Assembly (NCBI RefSeq): GCF_030867145.1
Contig: NC_134436.1
Location: forward strand, 4,030,001 to 4,094,000
Reading direction: 5' to 3'
DNA from: Opisthocomus hoazin
Taxonomy: Eukaryota; Chordata; Aves; Opisthocomiformes; Opisthocomidae
Length of the DNA: 64,000 bases
The notes below the pieces were generated by a model. The model did no database searches. It was not told the DNA's origin and was given only the letters and a program-made list of their open reading frames with translations. The first letter of the stretch is position 1. Every line of letters starts with the position of its first letter. The translations under genes and the position numbers were made by a program. Below, one piece after another: positions 23,062 to 33,141 of this stretch.

Positions 23062-25374
23062 AGAGGCGTGAAGGACCCGCTTACGCAGGCAGACGAATCC
23101 GACAATGTGAGCTCAGGGCTCGCCTGCCCTGCAGGAGGGGACGGGCTCTTCTATCCCCATCCCCGACGGCGGGGACAGTCGTCCTGAGCCGGCTGATCGG
23201 GAGCTGCTGTGCGGCACTTTCCTTCTCAGGGGTGGTAAATATGGAAGTGTCCCGTGTCACGGCAGCAATTCTGCCGGGGCTGCTGCGTTTCTCCCTTTCT
23301 TGTATCAACGTGGAACTGAAGTCATGCTTTGAGTCCAGAGGGCGTTGAACTAGAGCTTTCCAGATATCCCTAGAAAAAGTTTGTCCACAGTCTAAAGAAC
23401 GACGGGAGACGAACCTTTCAGATGGCTAGAGCTACTATATGTGTTTGTCGTTGGGCTGTACTTGGTTTTCTAAGAATCCAGCGTTCACTCCATGACCTCC
23501 GATGGATGAATTGAAGTCGGGATGTCGAAACTCGTGGTTATTTTTTGCGACAGTTTAACTACGCTTTCACCCTTTCCTGTCAAATGGAGGATATTCCCAG
23601 TAACGCCCTGGCACTAGGTGGGCTGTCGGGGTCTGAAGGTGAGTAGCTCTTACTGAGTTTTCTGTACAGATTCCTTCGTGATGTGGATAACGACTCCTCA
23701 TGTCTTGCTGCGTGTTACGAGGCACAGGGCATACTCTGAGACTGACCAAAGTTGGAGTAGCTGAACTAAGCCTTCCACCGACTCGAGTGGTTTTTGCAGG
23801 ATCTTCTCAGCTTTTCCTTATGACCTTCGTGGCTTCTCATGATAGATACAGGTGGTATAAAGGAAATGTAGTTGTACATTTGTGATAGCAGTGGAATGCT
23901 ACAATACTTTTGCCAGTGCTACCCATGTAATCTACTGCTGCTCAAGTAGTAGCTGCATTTCATCAGAATGTGAGAATTTCACGTGGACTGGATTTGAGTA
24001 AGCAAGAAACAACTCTTCCAACGTGTAGATTATCCTGGATTCTATAACTGTTTCTTTGCAGACAGAAACCTCTTTACCCTACCTAAGCCTCGGTCTCTGG
24101 CACTGTGGGACCGTTTGTTCCAGCTGCTGCTTGGTGGACATAGAAACGATCCAGACAAGTGTTCAGACCACAGGAAAAGGGACACCGTGTCCTCTATCTT
24201 TCACGTCAGTGCTTGTCATCTCATTAACAGCTGTTTTACTGATTTAAAACATCCTACTACATTTTACAGCAAGCTTAATTTCGACTCTAGCATGGCTCTA
24301 ATATACTTGAAAACAAAGTGGTGCTCCTTTTGCTGACGTCGGCATTATATTTTCATCCCTATGAATATTGCATGAAATATTTCTCCAGAGAATATCTACT
24401 TATTCCAGGCAAGTGAAGTAGCTTAGCAAGCAGGTAAGTAGGGGAAAGCAAAATCAAGCCTATCCTGCTTAAACACCTCGTCCTGGACTCATGTGAGCAT
24501 GATGAATTTGTTGATAGAAGATCTGTCTTGGCATCTCTTCCTGTCCATGAGTCACGATGGTGATGTCTACCCAAACCTGTATTTCCCTTTGCTACATGAA
24601 TTAAAACAAACTGCCAGAAGACTCCGGGAAACTCAGAGGTTGGGAACATGTCTCCAGATTAACTTGGCAAAAATCGTGCCTTGTAGAATCTTGCTCGTTA
24701 CTCCTCTGTTATCAAAAAGATAACATCTGGAAAAAGTTAACGAATGCTGCTCTACTTGGTAGTGTAGACTGGTCTCTGTCTGTTTACCTGTGGTCTATGG
24801 TCATGACAGTGTGAGACTGCAAAAATCGGTGTGTAGACCTGAACAGTGGAAGAGAATTACAAAACCTGTATGGGCGTTAGGAATGCGATGTACTAATGGT
24901 AAGTCCGAGTCCCCAGCAGCAGCAGTGTCTGCCAGAGGTCCCTTTTGACGTTTCCCGTGGGCTGCTCCACTCTTCATCTTCAAAGGCTGAACTTCCACAA
25001 GGATTTGGGGTATGAAACGTCTGTCTGAACGCTTTCCTCTGGGAGAAAACAGTCACTGGTGTCGTGGTGTCACAACACGGATAAGGACATGCAGGTAAGT
25101 GGCAAAGATGCAGCAGGAAGAAGAGTTCGTCTTTGCGTTTTGATGGCATATGCCATACGAAAATGACATGGGACGGATCTGGAATGAAGATGACATTGCT
25201 GTCCACAGAAAGCCTGACTAACTTCACCGGTGGATTTCCATATGAACCGGCGACACTTTGGAGATCAGTCGGGCAGGAATACAAAAAGGTCAGTAGGCTC
25301 AATCGTGTTGAATAATCTTTTGAACTGTGGTCTGTGTACATGAGATGCAGAGGTAACAGCAGAAGTGGTTCTCA
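23062..25374. other. Intergenic sequence upstream of the alpha array
   Basis: Average-GC unique sequence. No coding exon, repeat or RNA gene is recognised. Confidence 0.5.
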
Positions 25375-25600
25375 TCCTTAGTCCGGCTGCGGGAAGTGCA
25401 GCGGCCGCGGGGCGATGTGCCGCAGCCCGGCTGCCTGCGGGAGTCCGGGGCAGGTGACGGTGGATGCGAACGAGACGTGTGTAGGCGGGCGGCGGATTTT
25501 GCCCTGAAGCTTTACGTGGTGGTCGAAAATCCTCCCACAGCCGCGCACCCGACTTTGCTGGGGCGGGGGAGGGGAGCACGGTAGCGTTTGTTCCAAGATC
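25375..25600. promoter_or_regulatory. Small CpG-rich block
   Basis: A compact CpG-dense segment (gcggccgcgg and similar words) sits in otherwise average-GC DNA, 1.3 kb upstream of alpha exon A. It has no cadherin-like reading frame, so it is not an obvious decayed variable exon. Confidence 0.3.
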
Positions 25601-26710
25601 CTGCGATACCCGACGAGCCTCCGGCTGAAGGTGAGCACGAGGAGAGAGCACAGACAGCTGCAAAGCTCAGCCCTGTCTCGTTTAAAGGAAGGATCTCGCC
25701 CGTAACGCGGGTCTCTTCTGCTTCCTCCCAAGGGGCTGCAGTCACCATGCGTGTGGACTGCCTCTCCTCTCACTTCTGCCCTCCCGTGTCCCCCTCGGCT
25801 CCAAGTAGAGGCAAATGTGAATTAACCTGCATTTCTCAGTGTCTGCTGTCCTTCTGCGTCCGCTTTCCGCTCAGCATTTCATAGCCGGGTGGTCACTGGC
25901 GCTGTCAGCAGAGCAGATGGGTAACAGGGAGTATGTCCTGTGAAGGAGTTATCGCCGAACCGTTTGACTCTCCTGTTCCCTCCGAGGGGTGCTGTGGGGG
26001 GAACCCAGCGACCGCGAGAAGGGGATCTGTTTGCCGGTTTTCCCTTTTCCCTTCCGTGCTCACTCGTTACAAGACCTGCTCACAGCACTAGCCTGTGAAC
26101 GCCATTACCCCGACGGCCTGGTTACAAAACACTTCTAGATACATTTTGTTGCAAGAAATGTGTAGAACTGCGTGTGGAGCGTGCATGTTTTCGGAAACAC
26201 TTCAATTAAACCTCAGGGTTTCTAAAAGAGGAACCACAATCAGGGTCGTCTTGGGAGCCATCCCATTAACTGTAAAAATACGCTCAATATAATTTATGAG
26301 AAGACCATTTCACTAGGAGAAGAAGTGTGAAAAACTAGTTTTCGGCCACTTCAACTGCTACAAAACAACATGAATAGAGGTGGCAATAAACACCAATCCG
26401 AAAAAAAAAAAAGCGCGTCTCTGAAAAGAATTATAAAGTGGAGGGGATTTTTCTGCCTGTTTTATCTCAAGTTCAAAATACAGGCCTCAAAATTAGTTGC
26501 AATTAATGAAAAGCACCGTGTTTCAGACAAACTGGGAGAAGGGTGATCTACGAAGAAGCCACGGAAAAACCATATGCACTTCTCCTAAAGCAGTACAGTG
26601 AAAATGCTGGGGATGAATGTTCGGCAGCAAAGCATGGAATGAAAAATGGCAAAGAAAAAACAAACCAGCGCGATTTGCGGAGAACCGTAAGAGGCAATTC
26701 GTGCTGAGTG
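25601..26710. other. Upstream sequence of alpha exon A
   Basis: Unique sequence that does not match the sequence upstream of exons B or C. No gene is recognised. A short A-run is at 26400-26412. Confidence 0.5.
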
Positions 26711-26726
26711 CCACATGATGCCGCTC
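26711..26726 (+). promoter_or_regulatory. CTCF/CSE-like promoter motif of exon A
   Basis: 'ccacatgatgccgctc' matches the CTCF-type core CCACNAGGTGGCGCTG at about 11 of 16 positions, including the CGCT core typical of protocadherin conserved sequence elements. It starts 201 bp upstream of the exon A ATG, the distance at which the CSE normally lies and the same distance as the motif before exon C. Confidence 0.5.
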
Positions 26727-26911
26727 TGACCTAACGTATGATAACAGCGGGGGAAGGGCGGGGAAAACCTTCCGGTGCACGTAAAAAAAAAACCGCAGAT
26801 GAGGAGCAGAGGAAAGGATGTGCAGCCCCTGAGTAAGGTCCAAAGCTAAAACCGTCTCGATAGAAAAATCCGAAAAGGCACGGTGGAGAGAAGAAGGAAT
26901 CGCTGACTGCG

Positions 26912-29401
26912 ATGGGCGTTTGTGGAACACCGCAGCAGCGCTGGGGAGCCGTGTTGCGGGTGCTGGTGCTGCAGGCGTCCTGGGCGCTGGGCGGCGGGCA
27001 GGTGCGGTACTCGGTGCCGGAGGAAGCGAAGGCCGGGACGGTGGTGGGCCGTCTGTGGCAGGACCTGGGCCTGGAGGCGGGCGATGCGGAGGCGCGGCGT
27101 CTGCGGCTGGTGGCGCAGGGCCGTCGGGCGAACGTGGAGGTGAGCGGGGCGAGCGGGGCGCTGGTGGTGAGCTCGCGGCTGGACCGGGAGGAGCTGTGCG
27201 GGAAGAGCGCGCCGTGCGCCGTGCGCCTGGAGGTGCTGGTGGAGCGGCCGCTGCGCGTCTTCCACGTGGAGCTGGAGGTCACGGACATCAACGACAACGC
27301 CCCGCTCTTCCCCGCCGCCCGGAGAAACCTCAGCATCGCTGAATTAACAACGGTGCCGGGGTCTCGTTTCCCGCTGGAGGGCGCGTCGGATGCAGATATC
27401 GGAGCCAACGCACAGCTCTCGTACACCCTCAGCCCCAGCGACCACTTCTCTCTGGATGTGCAGAAAACCGAGGAGGACGGTGAGTCCTTATTCCTGGTGC
27501 TGAGAAAGCCGCTGGACCGCGAGACGCTGGCTGTGCAGCGGTTATTGCTGACGGCGATCGACGGTGGCCGGCCGCCGCTGACGGGCACGCTGGAGCTGTT
27601 GATCTCGGTGCTGGACGCCAACGACAACGCGCCCCAGTTCAACCAGTCGGTGTATAAAGTGCAGCTGCCGGAGAATACTGAACGCGGTACTTTAGTGATG
27701 AGAGTAAGCGCCACGGATTTAGATGAGGGCACGAACAGGAATATATCGTATTCTGTCCAGCACTTGTTCCCTCAGGATGTAAGAGACGTTTTCGGGATTG
27801 ACAGAAACAGCGGGGCGATCTATCTAAGAGGTGCCTTAGACTTTGAGGATGTTGGTGTCTATCGCCTGCAAGTGGGTGCAGCAGATAAGGGAAACCCACC
27901 GCTGTCGGGGCACTGCAAGGTGGTGGTGGAGGTGCTGGACGTGAACGACAACGCGCCGGAGGTGTGGGTGACGTCGCTGTCGGTGCCGGTGCCGGAGGAC
28001 GCGGCGGTGGGGACGGTGGTGGCGCTGCTGAGCGTGTCGGACCGGGACTCGGGGGCGAACGGGCGGGTGCGGTGCGCGGTGTGGCCGTCGTCGCCGTTCG
28101 GGCTGGTGGCGAGGTTCGCGGGCTCGTACTCGCTGGTGCTGCGGGAGGCGCTGGACCGGGAGCGCGTGTCGGAGTACGCGGTGGAGGTGCGTGCGGAGGA
28201 CGGCGGGGCGCCGCCGCTGCGCGCCAGCCGCGGGTTGCGTGTGCCGGTGTCGGATGTGAACGACAACGCGCCGGCGTTCGCGCAGGCCGTGTACACGGTG
28301 CTGGCGCGGGAGAACAACGCGGCGGGCGCGGAGCTGGCGCGTCTGTGGGCGCGGGACCCGGACGAGGCGGGCAACGGGTGCGTGAGCTACTCGTTGGGGG
28401 AGGGCGGCGTCGGGGTGGCGTCTGTGGGCGGGGGGTGGCGGTCGGCGTCGAGCTACGTGTCGGTGGACGCGGAGAGCGGTCGGCTGTGGGCGCTGCAGCC
28501 GCTGGACTACGAGGAGGTGCAGGTGCTGCAGTTCGAGGTGCGGGCGGTGGACGCGGGGGAGCCGCCGCTATGCGGCAACGCCACGGTGCAGCTGTTCGTG
28601 GTGGACGAGAACGACAACGCGCCGTCGCTGCTGTCGGGCGTTGGCGGCGGGCCGGTCGTGGGGTCGTTGGGCGCGGGTTCGTCGGGTGCGGGTTCGGGGG
28701 CGCTGTGGGCGTGGGCGACGTGGGGTGCGCCGGCGGGGCAGGTGGTGGCGAAGATCCGCGCGGTGGACGCGGACTCGGGCTACAACGCGTGGCTGCGCTA
28801 CGAGCTGTTGGAGCCGCGGGGGAAGGGCGCGTTCCGCGTGGGGCTGTACAGCGGCGAGGTGAGCACGGCGCGGGCGCTGGAGGAGGCGGACGGCCCTCGG
28901 CAGAGGCTGGTGATCGTGGTGCGGGACCACGGGGAGCCGGCGCGCTCGGCCACAGCGACGCTGAGCGTGTCGCTAGTGGAGGGCGCCGAGGCGGCGCTGG
29001 CGGCCGCGGGCTCGTCCGCGTCGTCGTCGTCGGGGTCGGGATCGGGGTCGGGGCTGCGTCCGGCGGCGGGCTCGGAGGGCGGCTCGGCGGCATCGGCGAC
29101 GAACGTGTGGCTGGTGGTGGCCATCTGCGCGGTGTCGAGCCTGTTCGTGCTGGCGGTGGTGCTGTACGGGGCGTCGCGGTGGGCGCCGCGGGCGGCCGTG
29201 CTGTCGGGTCCCGGTCCGGCGACGCTGGTGTGCGCCAGCGAAGTGGGGAGCTGGTCGTACTCGCAGCGCCAGAGCCGGAGCCTGTGCGTGGCGGACGGCG
29301 CGGGCAAGAGCGACCTGATGGTGTTCAGCCCCAACTTCCCGCCGCCGCCCGGCGCCGCGGCGAAGGAGACGCAGCCGGAGGCGCCCGCTGTCCTGGACAC
29401 G
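26912..29401 (+). CDS. PCDHA: Protocadherin-alpha variable exon A (830 codons, spliced to a downstream constant region)
   Basis: It encodes the whole ectodomain and TM of one alpha-type protocadherin, which mediates homophilic recognition between neurons. The signal peptide is about residues 1-28; EC1 has Cys-X5-Cys (CGKSAPC). Linker motifs near 125 (DINDNAP), 234 (DANDNAP), 342 and 447 (DVNDNAP) and 564 (DENDNAP) delimit six cadherin repeats. A Ser/Gly linker precedes the TM (about 731-753). The stub holds DLMVFSPNFPPPP, as in alpha proteins (DLMAFSPSLP). The exon ends '..gtcctggacacg|gtgagt' in phase 0. Retaining the intron gives a stop at 29618-29620. The ATG at 26912 is chosen because it opens the signal peptide. 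EC1 and EC4-TM are almost identical to exons B and C, but EC2-EC3 differ, which is the specificity region of this family. Its 5' flank is unrelated to that of B and C. Which numbered PCDHA member it is cannot be told. Confidence 0.93.
28018..28027 (+). promoter_or_regulatory. Candidate exonic CTCF core in exon A
   Basis: 'ggtggcgctg' is a perfect match to the 3' half of the CTCF core, in the same orientation as the promoter motif and about 1.3 kb downstream of it. Mammalian alpha variable exons carry such exonic sites. The 5' half of the motif does not match, so this is weak. Confidence 0.25.
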
Positions 29402-31677
29402 GTGAGTGGCCGTCCCTTTCTGGCCTCTGGCCCCTTTCCCCGACGCCCCTTGGTGCTTGTGGCGCTTGTGTCCCGGCCGTGGTCAGGCGCCGTTGGTAGC
29501 CGGGCTGAGCCCCCGTGTCTTGGTAGAGGTGTCTTGGTGGGTGCTTCAGGATGTTCATGGGCCCTTTGCACCTGGCTTTACGTCCTTGCCGGAGCGGCTC
29601 CTGCTTTATGGGAAAAATGAGGGAAAAGCAGTAGTTACCATCCGCAGCTGAGGGTTGCTGTTGTGGACGTGAGTTGTTCTCCCGTCAAATAAAATCACTG
29701 CTGATTGTGCTGAGAGATGGCCCGGCATCAGCTTTTCAGATACTCCAGCTTGCTGGTGTGTAGCATTTCCATCCGAGCTTGTTGAAGGAGTGCAAGACAG
29801 TCAGGCTGTGGTGGTGACAGTCCCCCAGGCACTATTTACAGCCTTTATTACCTTTGCTGAGCATGCTGGTATTAGGTGGGGTTTCCTATGAAAAAGTTGT
29901 CCTCTTTGAATCTTCCTGCAAAAGATCTGATGCCAGGTGACAACTGGGGGTACAAGGTTTTCTCTACCCGTGGAGAGAATAATTGTCTGGTTGCACCACC
30001 ATGAGTCATTAATAAAGTAAGGAAGACTTTGTGGACTTTTGCTATGTTTTTTTTTGCAAGTATGTTGTTACTTTACCTAGTAGCACAAAGTGTTCAGGGA
30101 GAGGAGCAGGACTCAAGGTAAGTGTTAGGAATGGGAATTGTCTTGTTCTTTTTCTTTTCCTGCTTCCGGCTTTGGCCAGATTTTGGACTTGTGTTCCTGG
30201 CCAGAGAAGTAGTGTGAAATACACTGGCCTGTTTTGGTGGGAAATTTCAGCATTTGTATCAGCAGCCACATCATTTGAAAGCCCTAGAAATCTTATTTTC
30301 TGAAAAGAAAAAGGCAACCAACCAACCAAAGAAAACCCCAGACAACAAAGAACTGCCCCTTCCCAAGAAAACTTAATATCAATTTCTCCTACACAGTTGA
30401 TATCATATGTTGCCATGGTGTGCTTCTCAACATTTTGTATTTTTCTGTCAGAGTAGGAAATCAATGCCTCTGTGGGTTTTTTATGGTACTCTCATTGAGG
30501 GGAAGGGTGAGGAAAAGTGAGTCTGAGCCTTAAGATGGAAAAGCAAGCTATGACATGTTGCAGAGGTGAATGTTGCAGTAGCACCGAGTAGGGCTTGAGC
30601 ATCTCCTGATATGAAAATGCGAAGCAGGATGCAACAGAGTGTTGTTTCCCAAGATCCATTGCATTCCTGGCCAGAGAAATGATGTGAGTTATGGTGGCCT
30701 GTTGTGATGTTGTTTGAGTATTTTCATTAGCAGCCACGCCCTTACAAAACCCCTGGAAATCCTCTTATTAGAAGAAAATAACCAAAACCCCAAAAGACAC
30801 AAAGAACCCAGTACCAAATTCTTCTGCGCAGTAGATATCATTGGTGACAGTGTTTGGTTTGATCACATTTGTGTTGTTCTCTCGCAGCATGAATTCAGTG
30901 CCTGTTGCCTTTAGAGTTGTCCTGACAGCACCTCTATAAATAGCATTCCTCCCAGGTGTGCAACAGCTGAGATTGCTGAATCTCCAGGAGACTGTGAGGT
31001 GAATGTCTCAGTGGCAGTGGTGCACTGAGTATGGCCTGATGATTTCCTGATGTGAAGGGTGGCACTGGGCAGTGGGAAGACTCCTGTGAGGGAACCTGAA
31101 ATCCTAGGGAGGACCATGGCCCATGTCTTCAGAGTGGGAGATGGAGTGCTTGTCTTGAGAATACATGTCCCCAGGTGGGGAGTAGAGGATGCCTAGAGGA
31201 AAGGATAAGGCCGTATGGGCACGGAGTGTTTGTCCCCAGGATCCTTTGCCATGTTCCCAAGAGTCTGGAGTTGGAGGCCTTCCTGATCTTGAGACAGTCA
31301 CATGGTATAGAGATGCCCGCAATATCTTTTGAGGTTGCGAAGATCTCCCACCAGAGACAGTCCTTTGTGCTGCTGCCTGATTGATGTTGGAAATGTGTTG
31401 GTAAGAGTGGGTGAGATGCAGACTGCTGCATACTTTCTGATGAACGTTTGTGCTGCTGGTTTTGGAAAGGTGTTGTTGGAGTGTAGCGCTTCAATGTGCT
31501 GTCCTTGTGTAGTGGTGGGCATGTATAGCAGCTTCCACAGCCATTGGTGTTGCCCTGATGGAAAAATCTGATCAGATTTGAAGGACACTTGAGGGGGTGG
31601 GTGTAATCTACTGCAGGTGGCTGCAGTTAGAGGTGATGTGTCATCTTGTCATTATGAACTTCTACAGACATGTGGAC
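29402..31677 (+). repeat. Exon-downstream flank, sub-repeat 1 of unit 1
   Basis: This is non-coding flank of exon A, matched by 45216-47496 (after B) and 61528-63900 (after C). Diagnostic blocks recur in the older sub-repeats: 'ctgatgccaggtgac', 'aaagtgttcagggagaggag' followed by 'caaggtaagt', 'ccatcatttgaaagccctag'-like text, and 'gatctcccaccagagacag' followed by 'gctgctgcctgattgatgtt'. No open frame is supported. Confidence 0.8.
29688..29693 (+). terminator. AATAAA after exon A
   Basis: A canonical poly(A) signal lies 287 nt beyond the splice donor and 68 nt past the retained-intron stop. The same signal follows exons B and C at the same relative place, so it could end an unspliced short isoform. 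Confidence 0.5.
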
Positions 31678-32984
31678 CTACATGTCAAACCCTGCACAGC
31701 AGCACACCTGGCTTGGAGTCCTTGCTGGAGCACCGCGGCTCTTCCTTTGAGAGAAAAATAAAGGAAAAGCAGTAGTTACCTTCCACAGCTGAGGGCTGCT
31801 GTTCTGGGTGTGGGAGTTTTTCTCCTGCAGAATGCATTTCCATCCGACCTTGCTGAAAGAGTGCAAAGCATGCAAGCTGTGGCAGTGACCCTCCTTATTA
31901 CTTCTGCTGACTGCTGATCATGCTGGTATTAGGAGTATTTTCTGATCAAAAACTCTCCTCCTCTGCCTTGAATCTTCTCTGCAAATGATATGATGCCAAG
32001 TGACAGGTGAGAGTTCAAGATTTTGTCTCCCCATAGAGAGAAAAATTCTCTGCTTGTACTGCCAGACTCTTTAAGAAAGCAGAGCAGACATTGTGGACTT
32101 CTGATATGTTCTTTTTTCAAGTATGTTTTTTCCTGTACTTATCAGCTGAAAGTGTTCAAGGAGAGGAGTGTGACCCAAGGTAAGTCTTAGACATGGGAAT
32201 TGACTTGTTGTTTTTCTGCCTCCTGTGTCCGTCAGGATGTGGATTTGCATTCTTGTCCACAGAAGTAGCGTGAAACATAGTGGCCTGTTTAGATGTTCTT
32301 TCAGAATTTGCATCAGCAGCCACATTGTTTCAAAGCCCTAGAAATTTTTTCTGAGAGGAAAAGACAAAGAAGCAAACAACAACAACAAAAACCCCTTGAA
32401 AACAAAGTGCTGTCCCTCCCCAACAAAACCCAAATCCACTTCTCCTAGACAGTTGGTATCATCTGTTAGGGTGCTGTGCTCATCAACTTTTTTTTTTTTC
32501 TCTCAGAGCTTGAAATCAATGCCATTGCCATTTCAAGCTGTCCTGACATCAGCTGCAGCAGAAAGAGTATTGCTCCCAGTTCTGCCACATTTCTGTGTGA
32601 GATAGCTGAAGCATTGCCAGACATGGAGAGTCAGCAGCAGAGAGTCTGGCAGAGACCATGTATGTGATACCTCTGTGTGTTTTGTAAGGAAAAGTGAGAC
32701 TGAGCCTTAAGATGGGAAAGGAAACTGTGGCGTGTTGCAGAGGTGAGCGTGGCAGTGGCACAGAGTAGGGCCTGGGTATCTCCTGATATGAAAACATGAT
32801 GCAGGATGGGAACAGTGTGTTCCTTCCCAAGGTGCACTCCCAGGGTCTGGAGTTGGAGGCCTTTGTGATCTTGAGATAGTTACATGATACTGAAACGCCC
32901 ACAGTGTCTTTTGAGCTTCTGAGAATCTCCGAGCAGGGTCAGTAGGTTCTGCTGCTGCCTGCCTGATATGGGGAATGTTTTGGA
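31678..32984 (+). repeat. Sub-repeat 2 of unit 1 (decayed exon-downstream flank)
   Basis: It starts with sequence resembling the flank just after a variable exon (ctggcttggagtccttgctgg, then aaaataaaggaaaagcagtagttacc), but no variable exon precedes it. It continues with diverged versions of the same blocks as sub-repeat 1, for example 'gtgttcaaggagaggagtgtg' followed by 'acccaaggtaagt'. It is a remnant of an older tandem duplication that lost its exon. Confidence 0.75.
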
Positions 32985-33141
32985 AAAGAGCGGGTCCTAC
33001 TTGCAGCGCCAGAGCCTGAGCCTGTGTATGGTGGACGGCATGGGAAATAGAGAACTGATGGTGTTCAGCCCCAAAGTCCCACCACCGCCTAGCACCGTGG
33101 TGAAGGAGACGCAGCTGGAGTCACCCGCTCTCCTGGACATG
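32985..33141 (+). pseudogene. Fossil 3' end of a protocadherin-alpha variable exon (unit 1 copy)
   Basis: Its frame reads SGSYLQRQSLSLCMVDGMGN and then LMVFSPKVPPPPSTVVKETQLESPALLDM split by one residue pair. This is colinear with the cytoplasmic stub of exons A-C (SYSQRQSRSLCVADGAGKSDLMVFSPN..). It still ends in a good donor (gacatg|gtgagc), and the following flank also matches. The ectodomain and TM are missing, so it cannot make a receptor. Compared with its copy at 48824-48980, most differences change amino acids, as expected of decay. Confidence 0.85.

Noticed and set aside
27639-29093. 484-aa minus-strand open frame opposite exon A (and similar ones opposite B and C)
   Set aside because: Composition is Pro/Arg/Ala/Ser only, with no domain. 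It arises because the sense strand uses almost only G/C at third positions. The sense frame is an unmistakable cadherin.
27964-29499. 511-aa Gly/Arg/Ala-rich frame on the + strand overlapping exon A (repeated over B and C)
   Set aside because: A frame-shifted shadow of the GC-rich cadherin exon, with no domain and no own start context.
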